The notes under the pieces were generated by a model. The model was not told where the DNA came from and ran no database searches. It worked only from the letters and a program-made list of their open reading frames with translations. A stretch of 64,000 nucleotides of DNA. Origin: Triticum aestivum (lineage: Eukaryota > Streptophyta > Magnoliopsida > Poales > Poaceae). A program made the position numbers and the translations under genes. Position 1 is the first letter of the stretch; each line of letters opens with the position of its first letter. Below are positions 35,780-48,470 of the stretch, in pieces. The DNA lies in NCBI RefSeq assembly GCF_018294505.1, contig NC_057801.1:203968562-204032561 (forward strand), in the 5' to 3' direction.

Positions 35780-36249
35780 TGTCGGTGTCAAAACCGGCGG
35801 ATCACGGGTAGGGGGTCCCGAACTGTGCGTCTAAGGCTAATGGTAACAGGAGGCGGGGGACACAATGTTTACCCAGGTTCGGGCCCTCTCTATGGAGGTA
35901 ATACCCTACTTCCTGCTTGATTAATCTTGATGATATGAGTATTACAAGAGTTGATCTACCACGAGATCGTAGAGGCTAACCCTAGAACCTAGCCTATGAT
36001 TATGATTGTTGTTGTCCTACGGACTAAGCCCTCTGGTTTATATAGACACCGGAGGGGGCTAGGGTTACACAGAGTCGGTTATAGAGAAGGAAATCTACAT
36101 ATCCGAATTGCCAAGCTTGCCTTCCACGCATAGGAGAGTCCCACCCGGACACGGGACGAAGTCTTCAATCTTGTATCTTCATAGTCCAACGGTCCGGCAT
36201 AAGTACATAGTCCGGCTGTCCGAGGACCCCCTAATCCAGGACTCCCTCT
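35780..36249 (-). repeat. 3' LTR of Gypsy-E (470 bp)
   Basis: Plus strand reads TGTCGGTGTC...GGACTCCCTCT. Minus-strand TATA (CTATATAAAC) at 36036-36045. The last base is T where the family normally has A. Confidence 0.9.
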
Positions 36250-36410
36250 GTAGCCCCTGAACCAGACTTTAATGACGATGAGTCCAGCGCGCAGATTGTC
36301 TTCGTCATTGCAAGGCGGGTTCCTTCTCCGAATACTCCAAGGTAGATTTGGAACACATGAATCATGTCCGGCTCTGCTAAACAAAATCCACGCACCACCA
36401 TAGAGATCAC
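36250..36410 (-). other. Gypsy-E internal 3' end next to the 3' LTR
   Basis: 160 bp of non-coding sequence with a purine-rich tract adjoining the LTR on the minus strand (TTCAGGGGCTACA). It is cut at 36410 by Angela-2 and continues at 45048. Confidence 0.6.
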
Positions 36411-38186
36411 TGTTGGAAATATGCCCTAGAGGCAATAATAAAAGTATTATTATATTTCCTTGTTCATGATAATTGCGTTTAATTCATGCTATAACTGTAT
36501 TATCTGGAAATCGTAATACACGTGTGAATACATAGACCACAATATGTCCCTAGTGAGACTCTAGTTGACTAGCTCGTTGTGATCAACAGATAGTCATGGT
36601 TTCCTGGCTATGGACATTGGATGTCGTTGATAACGGGATCACATCATTAGGAGAATGATGTGATGGACAAGACCCAATCCTAAGCCTAGCACAAAGATCG
36701 TGTAGTTCGTATGCTAAAGCTTTTCTAATGTCAAGTATCTTTTCTTTAGACCATGAGATTGTGCAACTCCCGGATACCGTAGGAATGCTTTGGGTGTACC
36801 AAATGTCACAACGTAACTGGGTGGCTATAAAGGTGCATTACAGGTATCTCCGAAAGTATCTGTTGGGTTGGCACGAATCGAGACTGGGATTTGTCACTTC
36901 GTGTAAACGGAGAGGTATCTCTGGGCCCACTCGGTAGGACATCATCATAATGTGCACAATGTGACCAAGGGGTTGATCATGGGATGATGTGTTACGAAAC
37001 GAGTAAAGAGACTTGCCGGTAACGAGATTGAACAAGGTATTAGGATACCGACGATCGAATCTCGGGCAAGTATCATACCGCTAGACAAAGGGAATTGTAT
37101 ACGGGATTGATTGAGTCCTTGACATCGTGGTTCATCCGATGAGATCATCGTGGAACATGTGGGAGCCAACATGGGTATCCAGATCCCGCTGTTGGTTATT
37201 GACCGGAGAACGTCTCGGTCATGTCTGCATGTCTCCCGAACCCGTAGGGTCTACACACTTAAGGTTCGATGACGCTAGGGTTATAAAGGAATTTTGTATG
37301 TGGTTACCGAATGTTGTTCGGAGTCCCGGATGAGATCCCGGACGTCACGAGGAGTTCCGGAATGGTCCGGAGGTAAAGATTTATATATGGGAAGTCCTGT
37401 TTTGGTCACCGGAAGAGTTTCGGGGTTTATCGGTAACGTACCGGGACCACCGGGAGGGTCCCGGGGGTCCAGCAAGTGGGGCCACCAACCCCGAAGGCTT
37501 GCATGGGCCAAGAATGATGAGGGACCAGCCCCTTAGTGGGCTGGTGCGCCTCCCACAAGGGCCCATGGCGCCTAAGAGGTGGAAAGGGGGCAAACCCTAA
37601 GGGGATATGGGCCTTAGGGCCCATATTGGTGCGCCTCCCTCTCCTCCCCCCTCTTGGCCACCACCTCTTGGCCATCTAGGGCTGCCGCCACCCCCTAGGG
37701 GTGGGAACCCTAGAGGGGGCGCAGCCCCTCCCCTTCCCTATATATATTGAGGCATTGGGCTGCCCAGACAACATGCGATTCGATCTCTCGTTGGTGCAGC
37801 CCTGCGTCTCTTCTTCCTCCTCTTCTGTGGTGCTTGGCGAAGCCCTGCAGGATAGCCACGCTCCTCCACCACCACCACGCCGTTGTGCTGCTGCTGGATG
37901 GAGTCTTCCTCAACCTCTCCCTCTCTCCTTGCTGGATCAAGGCATGGGAGACGTCACCTGGCTGTACGTGTGTTGAACGCGGAGGTGCCGTCCGTTTGGC
38001 ACTTGGTCATCGGTGATTTGGATCACGACGAGTACGACTCCATCAACCCCGTTCACTTGAACGCTTCCGCTTAGCAATCTACAAGGGTATGTAGATGCAC
38101 TCTCCTTCCCCTCGTTGCTGGTCTCTCCATAGATAGATCTTGGTGATACGTAGGAAAATTTTGAATTTCTGCTACGTTCCCCAACA
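36411..38186 (+). repeat. 5' LTR of Angela-2 (1776 bp)
   Basis: TGTTGG...CCCCAACA. TATA box CTATATATATT at 37738-37748, then the transcribed leader. Open frames inside (for example around 37294-37976) occur on both strands and are duplicated in the 3' LTR; they are LTR sequence. Confidence 0.95.
37738..37748 (+). promoter_or_regulatory. TATA box of Angela-2
   Basis: CTATATATATT after a C-rich stretch, about 1330 nt into the LTR; repeated in the 3' LTR near 44599. Confidence 0.65.
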
Positions 38187-38187
38187 G

Positions 38188-38199
38188 TGGTATCAGAGC
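38188..38199 (+). other. Primer-binding site of Angela-2
   Basis: TGGTATCAGAGC one base after the LTR: perfect plant initiator-Met tRNA site. Confidence 0.9.
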
Positions 38200-41100
38200 T
38201 TGGTTTATGCGTAGATTCTTTGCACAAGTAGAACACAAAGTAGTTGTGGGCGTTGATTTTGTTCAATATGCTTACCGTTACTAGTCCAATCTTGTTTCGA
38301 CGGTATTGTGGGATGAAGCGGCCCGGACCGACCTTACACGTACTCTTACGTGAGACAGGTTCCACCGATTGACATGCACTTGGTGCATAAGGTGGCTAGC
38401 GGGTGCCAGTCTCTCCCACTTTAGTCGGAACGGATTCGATGAAAAGGGTCCTTATGAAGGGTAAATAGCAATTGACATATCACGTTGAGGTTTTGCGTAG
38501 GTAAGAAACGTTCTTGCTAGAAACCCATAGCAGCCACGTAAAACATGCAAACAACAATTAGAGGACGTCTAACTTGTTTTTGCAGGGTATGCTATGTGAT
38601 GTGATATGGCCAAGAAGAATGTGATGAATGATATGTGATGTATGAGATTGATCATGTTCTTGTAATAGGATTCACGACTTGCATGTCGATAAGTATGACA
38701 ACCGGCAGGAGCCATAGGAGTTGTCTTAATTTATTGTATGACCTGCGTGTCATTAAACAACACCATGTAATTACTTTACTTTATTGCTAACCGGTAGCCA
38801 TAGTAGTAGAAGTAATAAGTTGGCGAGACGAGTTCATGGAGACACGATGATGGAGATCATGGTGTCATGCCGGTGACGATGATGATCATGGAGCCCCGAA
38901 GATGGAGATCAGAAGGAGCAAAATGATATTGGACATATCATGTCACTATTTGATTGCATGTGGTGTTTATCATGTTTATGCATCTTGTTTACTTAGAACG
39001 ACGGTAGTAAATAAGATGATCCCTTACAACAATTTCAAGAAGTGTTCTCCCCTAACTGTGCACCGTTGCTACAGTTCGTCGCTTCTAAGCACCACGTGAT
39101 GATCGGGTGTGATGGATTCTTACGTTCACATAAAACGGGTGTAAGACAGATTTACACATGCGAAAACACTTATGGTTAACTTGATGAGCCTAGCATGTAC
39201 AGACATGGCCTCGGAACACGGAGACCGAAAGGTCGAGCATGAGTCGTATAGTAGATACGATCAACATGAAGATGTTCACCGATGATGACTAGTCCGTCTC
39301 ACATGATGATCGGACACGGCCTAGTTGACTCGGATCATGTAATCACTTAGATGACCAGAGGGATGTCTATCTGAGTGGGAGTTCATAAGATGAACTTAAT
39401 TATCCTGAACATAGTCAAAAGATCTTTGCAAATTATGTCGTAAGCTCGCGCTTTAGTTCCACTGTTTAGATATGTTCCTAGAGAAAATATAGTTGAAAGT
39501 TGGCAGTAGCGATTATGCGGACAGTAGAAAGCTTATGTCCTTAATGCACCGCTCAGTGTGCTGAACCCCAAACGTCGTTTGTGGATGTTGCGAACATCAG
39601 ACATACAAGTTTTGATAACTACATGATAGTTCAGTTAAACGGTTTAGAGTAGAGGCACCAAAGACGTTTTCGAAACGTCGCGGAACATATGAGATGTTTC
39701 GAGGGCTGAAATTGAGATTTCAGGCTCGTGCCCACGTCAAGAGGTATGAGAGCTCCGACGATTTTCTTAGCCTGCAAACTAAGGGAGAAAAGCTCAATCG
39801 TTGAGCTTGTGCTCAGATTGTCTGAGTGCAACAATCACTTGAATCGAGTGGGAGTTGATCTTCCAGATGAGATAGTGATGTTTCTCCAAAGTCATTGCCA
39901 CCAAGCTGCTAGAGCTTCGTGATGAACTATAACATATCAGGGATAGGTATGATGATCCTTGAGGTATTCACGATGTTTGACACCGCGAAAGTAGAAATCA
40001 AGAAGAAGCATCAATTGTTGATGGTTGGTGAAACCACTAGTTTCAAGAAGGGCAAAGGCAAGAAGGGATACTTCTTGAAACGGCAAATCAGCTGCTGCTC
40101 CAGTGAAGAAACCCAAGGTTGAACCCAAACCCGAGACTAAATGCTTCTGTGATAAGGGGAATAGTCACTAGAGCGGAATTACCCTAGATACTTGGTAGAT
40201 GAGAAGGCTGGCAAGGTCGATAGAAGTATATTGGACATACATTATGTTAATGTGTACTTTACTAGTACTCCTAGTAGCACCAGGGTGTTAGATACCGGTT
40301 CGGTTGCTAAGTGTTAGTAACTCGAAATAAAAGCTACGGAATAAACGGAGACTAGCTAAAGGTGAGCTGACGATATGTGTTGGAAGTGTTTCCAAGGTTG
40401 ATGTGATCAAGCATCGCATGCTCCCTCTACCATCGAGATTTGGTGTTTGCGTTGAGCATAGACATGATTGGATTATGTCTATCGCAATATTGTTATTCAT
40501 TAAAGAAGAATAATGGTTACTCTATTTATTTGAATAATACCTTCAATGGTCTTGCACCTAAAGGAATGGCTTATTGAATCTCGATAGTAGTGATACACAT
40601 TTTCATGCCAAAAGATATAAGATAGTAATGATAGTACCACTTACTTGTGGCACTGCCATGTAAGTCATATTGGTATAAAACACATGAAGAAGCTCCATGT
40701 TGATGGATCTTTGGACTCACTCGTTTTTTGAAAAGTTTGAGACATGCGAACCATGTCTATTGGTGTATACGCATGAAGAAACTCCATGCAGATGGATCGT
40801 TTGGACTCACTTGATTTTGAATCACTTGAGATATGCAAATCATACCACATGGGCAAGATGACTAAAAAGCCTCATTTTCAGTAAGATGGAACACGATAGC
40901 AACTTGTTGGAAGTAACACATTTTGATGTGTGCAATCCAATGAGTGCTGAGGGATGCAGTGAATATCGTTATGTTCTTACTTCACAGATGATTAGAGTAG
41001 ATGTAGAGTATATTTACTTGATGAAACACAAGTCTGAATTATTGAATGGTTCAAGTAATTTCAGAGTGAAGTTCAAGATCATCGTGACAAGAGGATGAAA

Positions 41101-43260
41101 TGTCTATGATATGATCATAGAGATGAGTATCTGAGTTACGAGCTTTGGCACGCAATTAAGACATTATGGAAATTGTTTCACAATTAATACCGCCTGGAAC
41201 ACCATAACTTGATGGTGTGTCCGAACATCATAGTTGCACCCTATTGGATATGGTGCGTACCATGATGTCTCTTATCGAATTACCACTATCGTTTATGGGT
41301 TAGGCATTAGAGACAACCACACTCACTTTAATGGGGCACCACGTAATTCCGTTGAGAAGACACCGTTTGAACTGTGGTTTGGAGAAACCTAAGTTGTCGT
41401 TTCTTAAAGGTTTGGGGCTGCGACACTTATGTGAAAAAGTTTCAGGTTGATAAGCTCGAACCCAAAGCGGATAAAATACATCTTCATAGGACACCCAAAA
41501 CAGTTGGGTATACCTCCTAATTCAGATCCGAAAGCAATAGGGATTGTTTCTTGAATCGGGTCCTTTCTCGAGGAAAAGTTTGTCTCGAAAAGTTGAGTGG
41601 GAGGATGGTGGAGACTTGATATGGTTATTGAACCATTACTACAACTAGTGTGTAGAAGGGCACAGGAAGTTGTTCCCGTGGCACCTGCACCAATTGAAGT
41701 GGAAGCTTATGATAGTGATCATGAAGCTTCGGATCAAGTCACTACCGAACCTCGTAGGACGACAAGGACGCGTACTACTTCGGAGTGGTACGGTGATCCT
41801 GTCTTGAAGGTCATGTTGCTAGACAACAATGAACCTACAAGCTATGGAGAAGCGATGGTGGGCCCAAATTCCGACAAATGGTTAGAAGCCATGAAATCCG
41901 AGATAGGATCCATGTATCATAACAAAGCATGGACTTTGGTGGACTTGCCCAATGATCGGCAAGCCATTGAGATAAATGGATCTTTAAGAAGAAGACGGAC
42001 GTGGACGGTAATATCACCATCTATGAAGCTCGACTTGTGGCGAAGAGTTTTTCACAAGTTCAAGGAGTTGACTACGATGAGATTTTCTCATCCGTAGCAA
42101 TGCTTAAGTCCGTCGGATTCATGTTAGCATTAGCTGCATTTATGAAATCTGGCAGATGGATGTCGAAACGAGTTTCTTGACCAGTTTTCGTAAGGAAAGG
42201 TTGTATGTGATACAATCAGAAAAGGTTTTGTCGATCATAAGGATGCTAAAAGGTATGCTAGCTCCAGCGATCCTTCTAAGGACAGGAGTAAGCATCTCGG
42301 AGTTGGAATGTACGCTTTGATAAGATGATCAAAGTTTTTGGGTTTATACAAAGTTTATGAGAAACTTGTATTTCCAAAGAAGTGAGTGGAACACTATAGA
42401 ATTTCTGATGAGTATATGTTGTTGACATATTGTTGATCAGAAATGATGTAGAATTTCTGAAAAGCATATAGGGTTATTTGAAAAGTGTTTTTCAATGGAA
42501 AACCTGGATTAGGCTACTTGAACAATAAGCATCAAGATCTATAAGATAGATCAAAATGCTTAATGGTACTTTCAAATGAGCACGTACCTTGACATGATCT
42601 TGAAGGTGTTCAAGATGGATCAGTCAAAGAAGGAGTTCTTGCCTGAGTTGTAAGGTATGAAGTTAAGACTTAAAGCTCGACCACAGCAGAAAAGAGAGAA
42701 AGGACGAAGGTCGTCCCCTATGTTTCAGACGTAGGCTCTAAAGGATGCTATGCTGTGTACCGCACCGGGAGTGTGCCTTGCCATGAGTCAGTCAAGGGGT
42801 ACAAGAATGATCCAAGAATGGATCAATGGATAACGGTCAAAATTATCCTTAGAGGAATAAGGATGTGTTTCTCGATTATGGAGGTGATAAAGAGTTCGGC
42901 GTAAAGGGTTACGTCGATACAAGCTTTAACACCTATCCGAGTGACTCTGAGTAGCAAACCGGATACGTATAGTGGAGCAACCATTTGGAATAGCTCCAAG
43001 TGGAGCGTGGAAGCAGTGTTTACAATATGACCTAGAGATTTGCGAAGTACATACGGATCTGAATGTTGCAGACCCGTTGACTAAAACCTCTCTCACAAGC
43101 AAAACATGATCAAAACCCCAGAACTCATTGAGTCTTAATCACATGATGATGTGAACTAGTTTAATGACACTAGTAAACTCTTTGGATGTTGGTCCAATGG
43201 TCATGTGACCTGTGAGTGTTAATCACATGGCGATGTGAACTAGATTATTGACTCTAGTGC
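38200..43260 (+). pseudogene. gag-pol: Angela-2 internal region: long leader and wrecked gag-pol
   Basis: 38200-39440 is a non-coding leader like that of Angela-1. Decayed gag follows from about 39450. Lys-rich gag/linker residues are legible near 40030-40120. An integrase core fragment (VTHFDVCNPM, 40886-41098) and the N-terminal RT region (MLLDNNEPTSYGEAM, then SDKWLEAMKSEIGSMY and AWTLVDLPNDRQAIE, about 41740-41975) are the best preserved. Further RT/RNase H traces run to about 43130 (for example DVKT- and TKPLS-like remnants). Stops and frameshifts occur every 50-200 bp. No domain is complete. Confidence 0.75.
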
Positions 43261-43271
43261 AAGTGGGAGAC

Positions 43272-45047
43272 TGTTGGAAATATGCCCTAGAGGCAATAAT
43301 AAAAGTATTATTATATTTCCTTGTTCATGATAATTGTGTTTTATTCATGCTATAACTGTATTATTCGGAAATCGTAATACACGTGTGAATACATAGACCA
43401 CAATATGTCCCTAGTGAGCCTCTAGTTGACTAGCTCGTTGTGATCAACATATAGTCATGGTTTCCTGGCTATGGACATTGGATGTCGTTGATAACGGGAT
43501 CACATCATTAGGAGAATGATGTGATGGACAAGACCCAATCCTAATCCTAGCACAAAGATCGTGTAGTTCGTATGCTAAAGCTTTTCTAATGTCAAGTATC
43601 TTTTCCTTAGACCATGAAATTGTGCAACTCCCGGATACCGTAGGAATGCTTTGGGTGTACCAAACGTCACAACGTAACTGGGTGGCTATAAAGGTGCATT
43701 ACAGGTATCTCCGAAAGTATCTGTTGGGTTGGCACGAATCGAGACTGGGATTTGTCACTCCGTGTAAATGGAGAGGTATCTCTGGGCCCACTCGGTAGGA
43801 CATCATCATAATGTGCACAATGTGACCAAGGGGTTGATCACGGGATGATGTGTTACGAAACGAGTAAAGAGACTTGCCGGTAACGAGATTGAACAAGGTA
43901 TTAGGATACCGACGATCGAATCTCGGGCAAGTATCATACCGCTAGACAAAGGGAATTGTATACGGGATTGATTGAGTCCTTGACATCGTGGTTCATCCGA
44001 TGAGATCATCGTGGAACATGTGGGAGCCAACATGGGTATCCAGATCCCGCTGTTGGTTATTGACCGGAGAACGTCTCGGTCATGTCTGCATGTCTCCCGA
44101 ACCCGTAGGGTCTACACACTTAAGGTTCGATGACGCTAGGGTTATAAAGGAATTTTTTATGTGGTTACTGAATGTTGTTTGGAGTCCCGGATGAGATCCC
44201 GGACATCACGAGGAGTTCCGGAATGGTCCGGAGGTAAAGATTTATATATGGGAAGTCCTGTTTTGGTCACCGGAAGAGTTTCGGGGTTTATCGGTAACGT
44301 ACCGGGACCACCGGGAGGGTCCCGGGGGTCCACCAAGTGGGGCCACCAACCCCGGAGGCTTGCATGGGCCAAGAGTGGTGAGGGACCAGCCCCTTAGTGG
44401 GCTGGTGCGCCTCCCACAAGGGCCCATGGCGCCTAAGAGGTGGAAAGGGGGCAAACCCTAAGGGGATATGGGCCTTAGGGCCCATATTGGTGCGCCTCCC
44501 TCTCCTCCCCCCTCTTGGCCACCACCTCTTGGCCATCTAGGGCTGCCGCCACCCCCTAGGGGTGGGAACCCTAGAGGGGGCGCAGCCCCTCCCCTTCCCT
44601 ATATATATTGAGGCATTGGGCTGCCCAGACAACATGCGATTCGATCTCTCGTTGGTGCAGCCCTGCGTCTCTTCCTCCTCCTCTTCTGTGGTGCTTGGCG
44701 AAGCCCTGCAGGATAGCCACGCTCCTCCACCACCACCACGCCGTTGTGCTGTTGCTGGATGGAGTCTTCCTCAACCTCTTCCTCTCTCCTTGCTGGATCA
44801 AGGCATGGGAGACGTCACCGGGCTGTACGTGTGTTGAACGCGGAGGTGCCATCCGTTCGGCACTTGGTCATCGGTGATTTAGATCACGACGAGTACGACT
44901 CCATCAACCTCGTTCACTTGAACGCTTCCGCTTAGCGATCTACAAGGGTATGTAGATGCACTCTCCTTCCCCTCGTTGCTGGTCTCTCCATAGATAGATC
45001 TTGGTGATACGTAGGAAAATTTTGAATTTCTGCTACGTTCCCCAACA
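43272..45047 (+). repeat. 3' LTR of Angela-2 (1776 bp)
   Basis: Same length and ends as the 5' LTR; about 1.7% divergent by eye. Preceded by the AAGTGGGAGAC polypurine tract. Confidence 0.95.
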
Positions 45048-45320
45048 AGAACAATATTCCACAAATCTAATCTGCTGACAACCTTTCATAGCGTGACATC
45101 ACGCCGCGGCCCGGTCATTATACAAACCATTTTTCTCAACCTGCTACTGCACGTCTCGCGTGGCGGTTTTATTGGCACGTCTTGTCGAAGCAGAGATCGT
45201 GTTCCCCTTATCACGGGATTCTCATTAATACGGGCGCGGGTAACACAACCGTGTCGTTAGTATGAGTCCTCGGTTTAGGCAAGTTCCAAACGGCCATGGG
45301 GAGGATGCTTGATATTCACC

Positions 45321-45334
45321 CTCTTTATAAAGAG
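45321..45334. promoter_or_regulatory. Palindromic TATA box of the Gypsy-E antisense gene
   Basis: CTCTTTATAAAGAG is a perfect 14-bp palindrome about 100 bp upstream of the ATG at 45434. It can serve as a TATA box on either strand. Confidence 0.55.
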
Positions 45335-45433
45335 GTCAAGACCAGTCCTTTTCTTTCCACGACTGATCCTTTCCTTCCCCTACCTCGAGTTCCAACACCC
45401 AAGGTTCAGTCTAAGCGCTCCGGACCTTCAACC

Positions 45434-48430
45434 ATGTCCGGATCCAACCTTCAAGGCCGGTGTATGGCCTCTTCCGTCACAGAGGAGGACATCAAGAAGC
45501 TTAGGGAGGCTAGGTATCTGACCGCCGAAATCCCTCACAGGCTACCTGCTCAAGGGCAGGTTATCCCCACTCCTGAACCCAACGAGAGTGTCGTATTCAT
45601 CTCCCACTTCCTCCGAGGGCTAGGCTTTAGTCTTGATACCTTCATTAGAGGGCTCATGTTCTATTATGGGCTAGATTTTCATGATCTAGCTCCAGATTCC
45701 TTCCTTCACATCTCGTCGTTTATCGTCGTGTGTGAGGCCTTCCTCCGCATTATCCCACACTTCGGCTTACGGCTCAAGACCTTCAATGTGAAGCTGAAGA
45801 TGATCGACGGGCGACACGCAGAGTGCGGAGGCGCTATAATAAGCAAAGGTGGGACGCCTTATGGCCAAAGGGTTCCTTCCCGGAGGTGTCCGACTATGCC
45901 AACGGGAGTGGTTTTACATCGCAGCACCCTGAGGTACAAAGTGGGCAACCGCCCCAGCCTTCTGCTCTGCCCCTCTGCCACAACTGGCATCATGGGTCAA
46001 CAAGGGGCTGGACTAGGGACCAGTTAATGACGTGCTGACATTGCAAAGCCGCATCCGAGATCTCCTCAAGAGGGATATCAATCTCGTCAAAGTAATTCAA
46101 GTAATGTTAGTTCGTCGGGTCCTGCCATTCCAACGTTGATCTCTCCGTATATGGGAGTTCAACCCAGAAGGACCGCGAACTATTCAACACTTCTTTGGCG
46201 TGACGCTCGAAGGGATGTATCGATTATTCTTCGGATCACGAGTAAAGTGTCCGGACACAACAGAGGATGCGGGGCTCAACTTCAACCATCCAGATACCCA
46301 AGTAAGTCACTCCACGACCGAACATGTTGTCAATATATTTGTCACAACATTATTCTGAAAAATCACCCTTGGCCAGGATTGGATAAGAAAGGCGGAGAGG
46401 ATCAGGTGTTCGGCCCCTCTTCCCGAGGGCTCACCGGATCCTGTACTAACCAGGATGCTGGCTCGCGCACCTTATCAAGTGCCATCGCGGGAGAACGAGG
46501 GAAGGAATAGGGAAGCCAAAAGCGGGCTTCATGCTGGAGGTACATTACGCATTATAACCGGGGGAATTAGTGCCCCCGAGTTTGAGGATGATCGGGGAGG
46601 AGAATCTAGAATCCCCTCTCCCCACGGGAAGAAAAGGACCGCCCCTGAAGACTTGGAAACGGAGGTTTCCAAACGAGGGAAGAAACCTTCCCCAGGGGGC
46701 CCTGCCCCGACGGCACCCTTATCGCACAGCACCCACAAGGGGGCCAACCTTCAATCGAGCTATAAGTGAACAAAGGCACTTTGGTAAGCATGCCCTGCTC
46801 TTTTCCTGAGAATAACAACCGAGACATATGTTTCGATGTCCGGCTCATAGCCGTTCTCAACAATGTTCGTCCTCGGGGGATCTTCTTCTGGAGATGATGG
46901 AGAGCGAAACGCCTCCCCCTGCTTGCCCGCCTCATGAGGCCAACAACCCTGAGGTGTCGTCCCGGAGGATTTCTCTTGATCCGCAAAGGCCAGAGGGTAA
47001 TTCTTGGGCCGCCCAAAGTTCGGAGTTCTCGGCTCCTAAGGAGACCAACAGGAAAAGCCTGGGATTGTCCGGTGTACAACCGGACACATTGATGGGTCTT
47101 CTGGAGCAAGAGGCTATCTCAGAGGCACATCGTACCTTAATGGGTATGGTGGTTGAGAGGATTTCATCCGCAAAAAGAGGGTTGCATGAAGCTTTTACGA
47201 GCCTACTAGAGGCTTTGAGGTACGCAAAGTGATATATATATATATTTGACTGTACCACACACGCAAGGTGTGCTTTGTATAGATAGTATCCCCTGAGACT
47301 CTGGTTGCCATCCAGACAAGGCGAGCAGAGGATCATAGTCTCAGGTAATGATAGCGCTGCTTTCGTGCGCAGGCGGCTACAGATCCGGCGGCTGACCGGA
47401 CTGCTGAATATGCCGAATTGAGGCGGCAACTTGATGTGGCAGATGCGGACATCACGCTTGTGAACAAGCGGCTTGACGAGGCACAAGGTATGTATCTTCG
47501 GGTGGTCAGCAAATATTAAGAAGAGCATGATGCTAGTATTTATAGTATGCTTTGACTACAGATGGAGCTGCCGCCGTGGAGACCCTTTGGGCAGAACTTG
47601 CCCGAGCCAAGGAGCAAACAAAGAGAAGTGATGCGGCCGCCCTGAAGGCAGCCGAAGAATTAAAAGCCGAATAGGCTGCTCATCGCCAAAGTGAGGACAA
47701 AATAGCCAACATGGCTATTGAGCTAGAAAATGCCACTAGCCGATATGAGCTTCTCGAAAGGGAAAACCAAACGAAAACAACTGACCTAGAGAAGGCCTTG
47801 CAAGCAGCAAAGGAACCTTGCTCTGAAATCAGAGCGGCGCGGAAGGAGCTTCGGCAAGCCGGTGATATCGTGGTTGGGAGGCCCTTTTTATTGCGAACGA
47901 AGCTCGCCGATCCGAAATATGCCCCTCTTGATCAATTATGGAGTTCTGGAGACGCATACTTGGATTTAGAAAAGAGTGCTACTGATGCGACGGAGTATTT
48001 CAAAGATCGAAAAGACCATGAGGTGGAAAGATTGTTCTGGTCGCAGTTCAGTGCTCCAAAGCGTCCGCTGCTGTTGAATGAGCAAATGGCCGAGTGGGTT
48101 GAGCTCCATAGGTTATCCGAGCTTGCCATGAAGGCTGTTGTGGATCATCTGTGGCCGAACGAGCCGAGCCAGGGTAGTTATTTTGGTTTGGTGCAACGAT
48201 TTCTTTGTGTTGTGCCGCATATCGACGCTGTCAAGAGGTCGACGTGCATATAGGGTGCGCGGATGGCTCTCGCCCATGTTAGGACATATTGGGCGAAGAT
48301 GGAGGCCACCGATATTGCAACCAGGGGTCCGCCCGCGGGTCAGGACTCACCCGAGCACTATTTTGAAGAAGTCCTAGAAGGTGCCCGTTTAATAGAGGCT
48401 CAGTGCTTAAAGAATACCATGTTCCAGTGA
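45434..48430 (+). pseudogene. Antisense gene of Gypsy-E (Transposase_28 / 'putative gypsy type transposon' family)
   Basis: A gene transcribed opposite to gag. The ATG at 45434 (MSGSNLQGRCMASSVTEED) opens a conserved N-terminal domain: VVFISHFLRGLGF, MFYYGLDFHDLAP, FIVVCEAFLRIIPHFGL. This domain is annotated in plants as Transposase_28 (PF04195); its function is unknown. After about residue 140 (near 45850) the frame is lost. Middle parts are legible at 46455-46770 and 46828-47232. Exon-like blocks follow at about 47372-47487 and 47562-48430, bounded by AG and GT and rich in heptad-type Ala/Glu/Leu repeats (probable coiled coil). The last block has TAG stops at 47672 and 48251 and ends at TGA 48428-48430 (KNTMFQ). 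AATAAA lies at 48465-48470. Broken in this copy; exon limits are inferred. Confidence 0.7.
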
Positions 48431-48464
48431 CATGTATCTTGATTATAAAAACAATGCTTTTGAT

Positions 48465-48470
48465 AATAAA
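48465..48470 (+). terminator. Polyadenylation signal of the antisense gene
   Basis: AATAAA 35 nt after the TGA of the antisense gene, on the same strand. Confidence 0.5.

Larger units (their letters stand above)
36411..45047 (+). mobile_element. Angela-2: copia retrotransposon with near-identical LTRs and decayed genes
   Basis: Full-length structure: 5' LTR 36411-38186, PBS 38188-38199, internal 38187-43271, PPT AAGTGGGAGAC 43261-43271, 3' LTR 43272-45047. Both LTRs are 1776 bp with about 30 differences by eye. The LTR start TGTTGGAAATATGCCCTAGA is the Angela/WIS terminus. Flanks are ATCAC (left) and AGAAC (right), not a clean target duplication. The internal region is full of stops and indels; only scattered gag, integrase and RT fragments can be read, so it could move only with proteins from another copy. 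Confidence 0.9.

Noticed and set aside
37294..37976. Several 60-90 codon frames duplicated at 44161-44877
   Set aside because: The duplication is simply the two LTRs of Angela-2; frames are open on both strands and have no domains.
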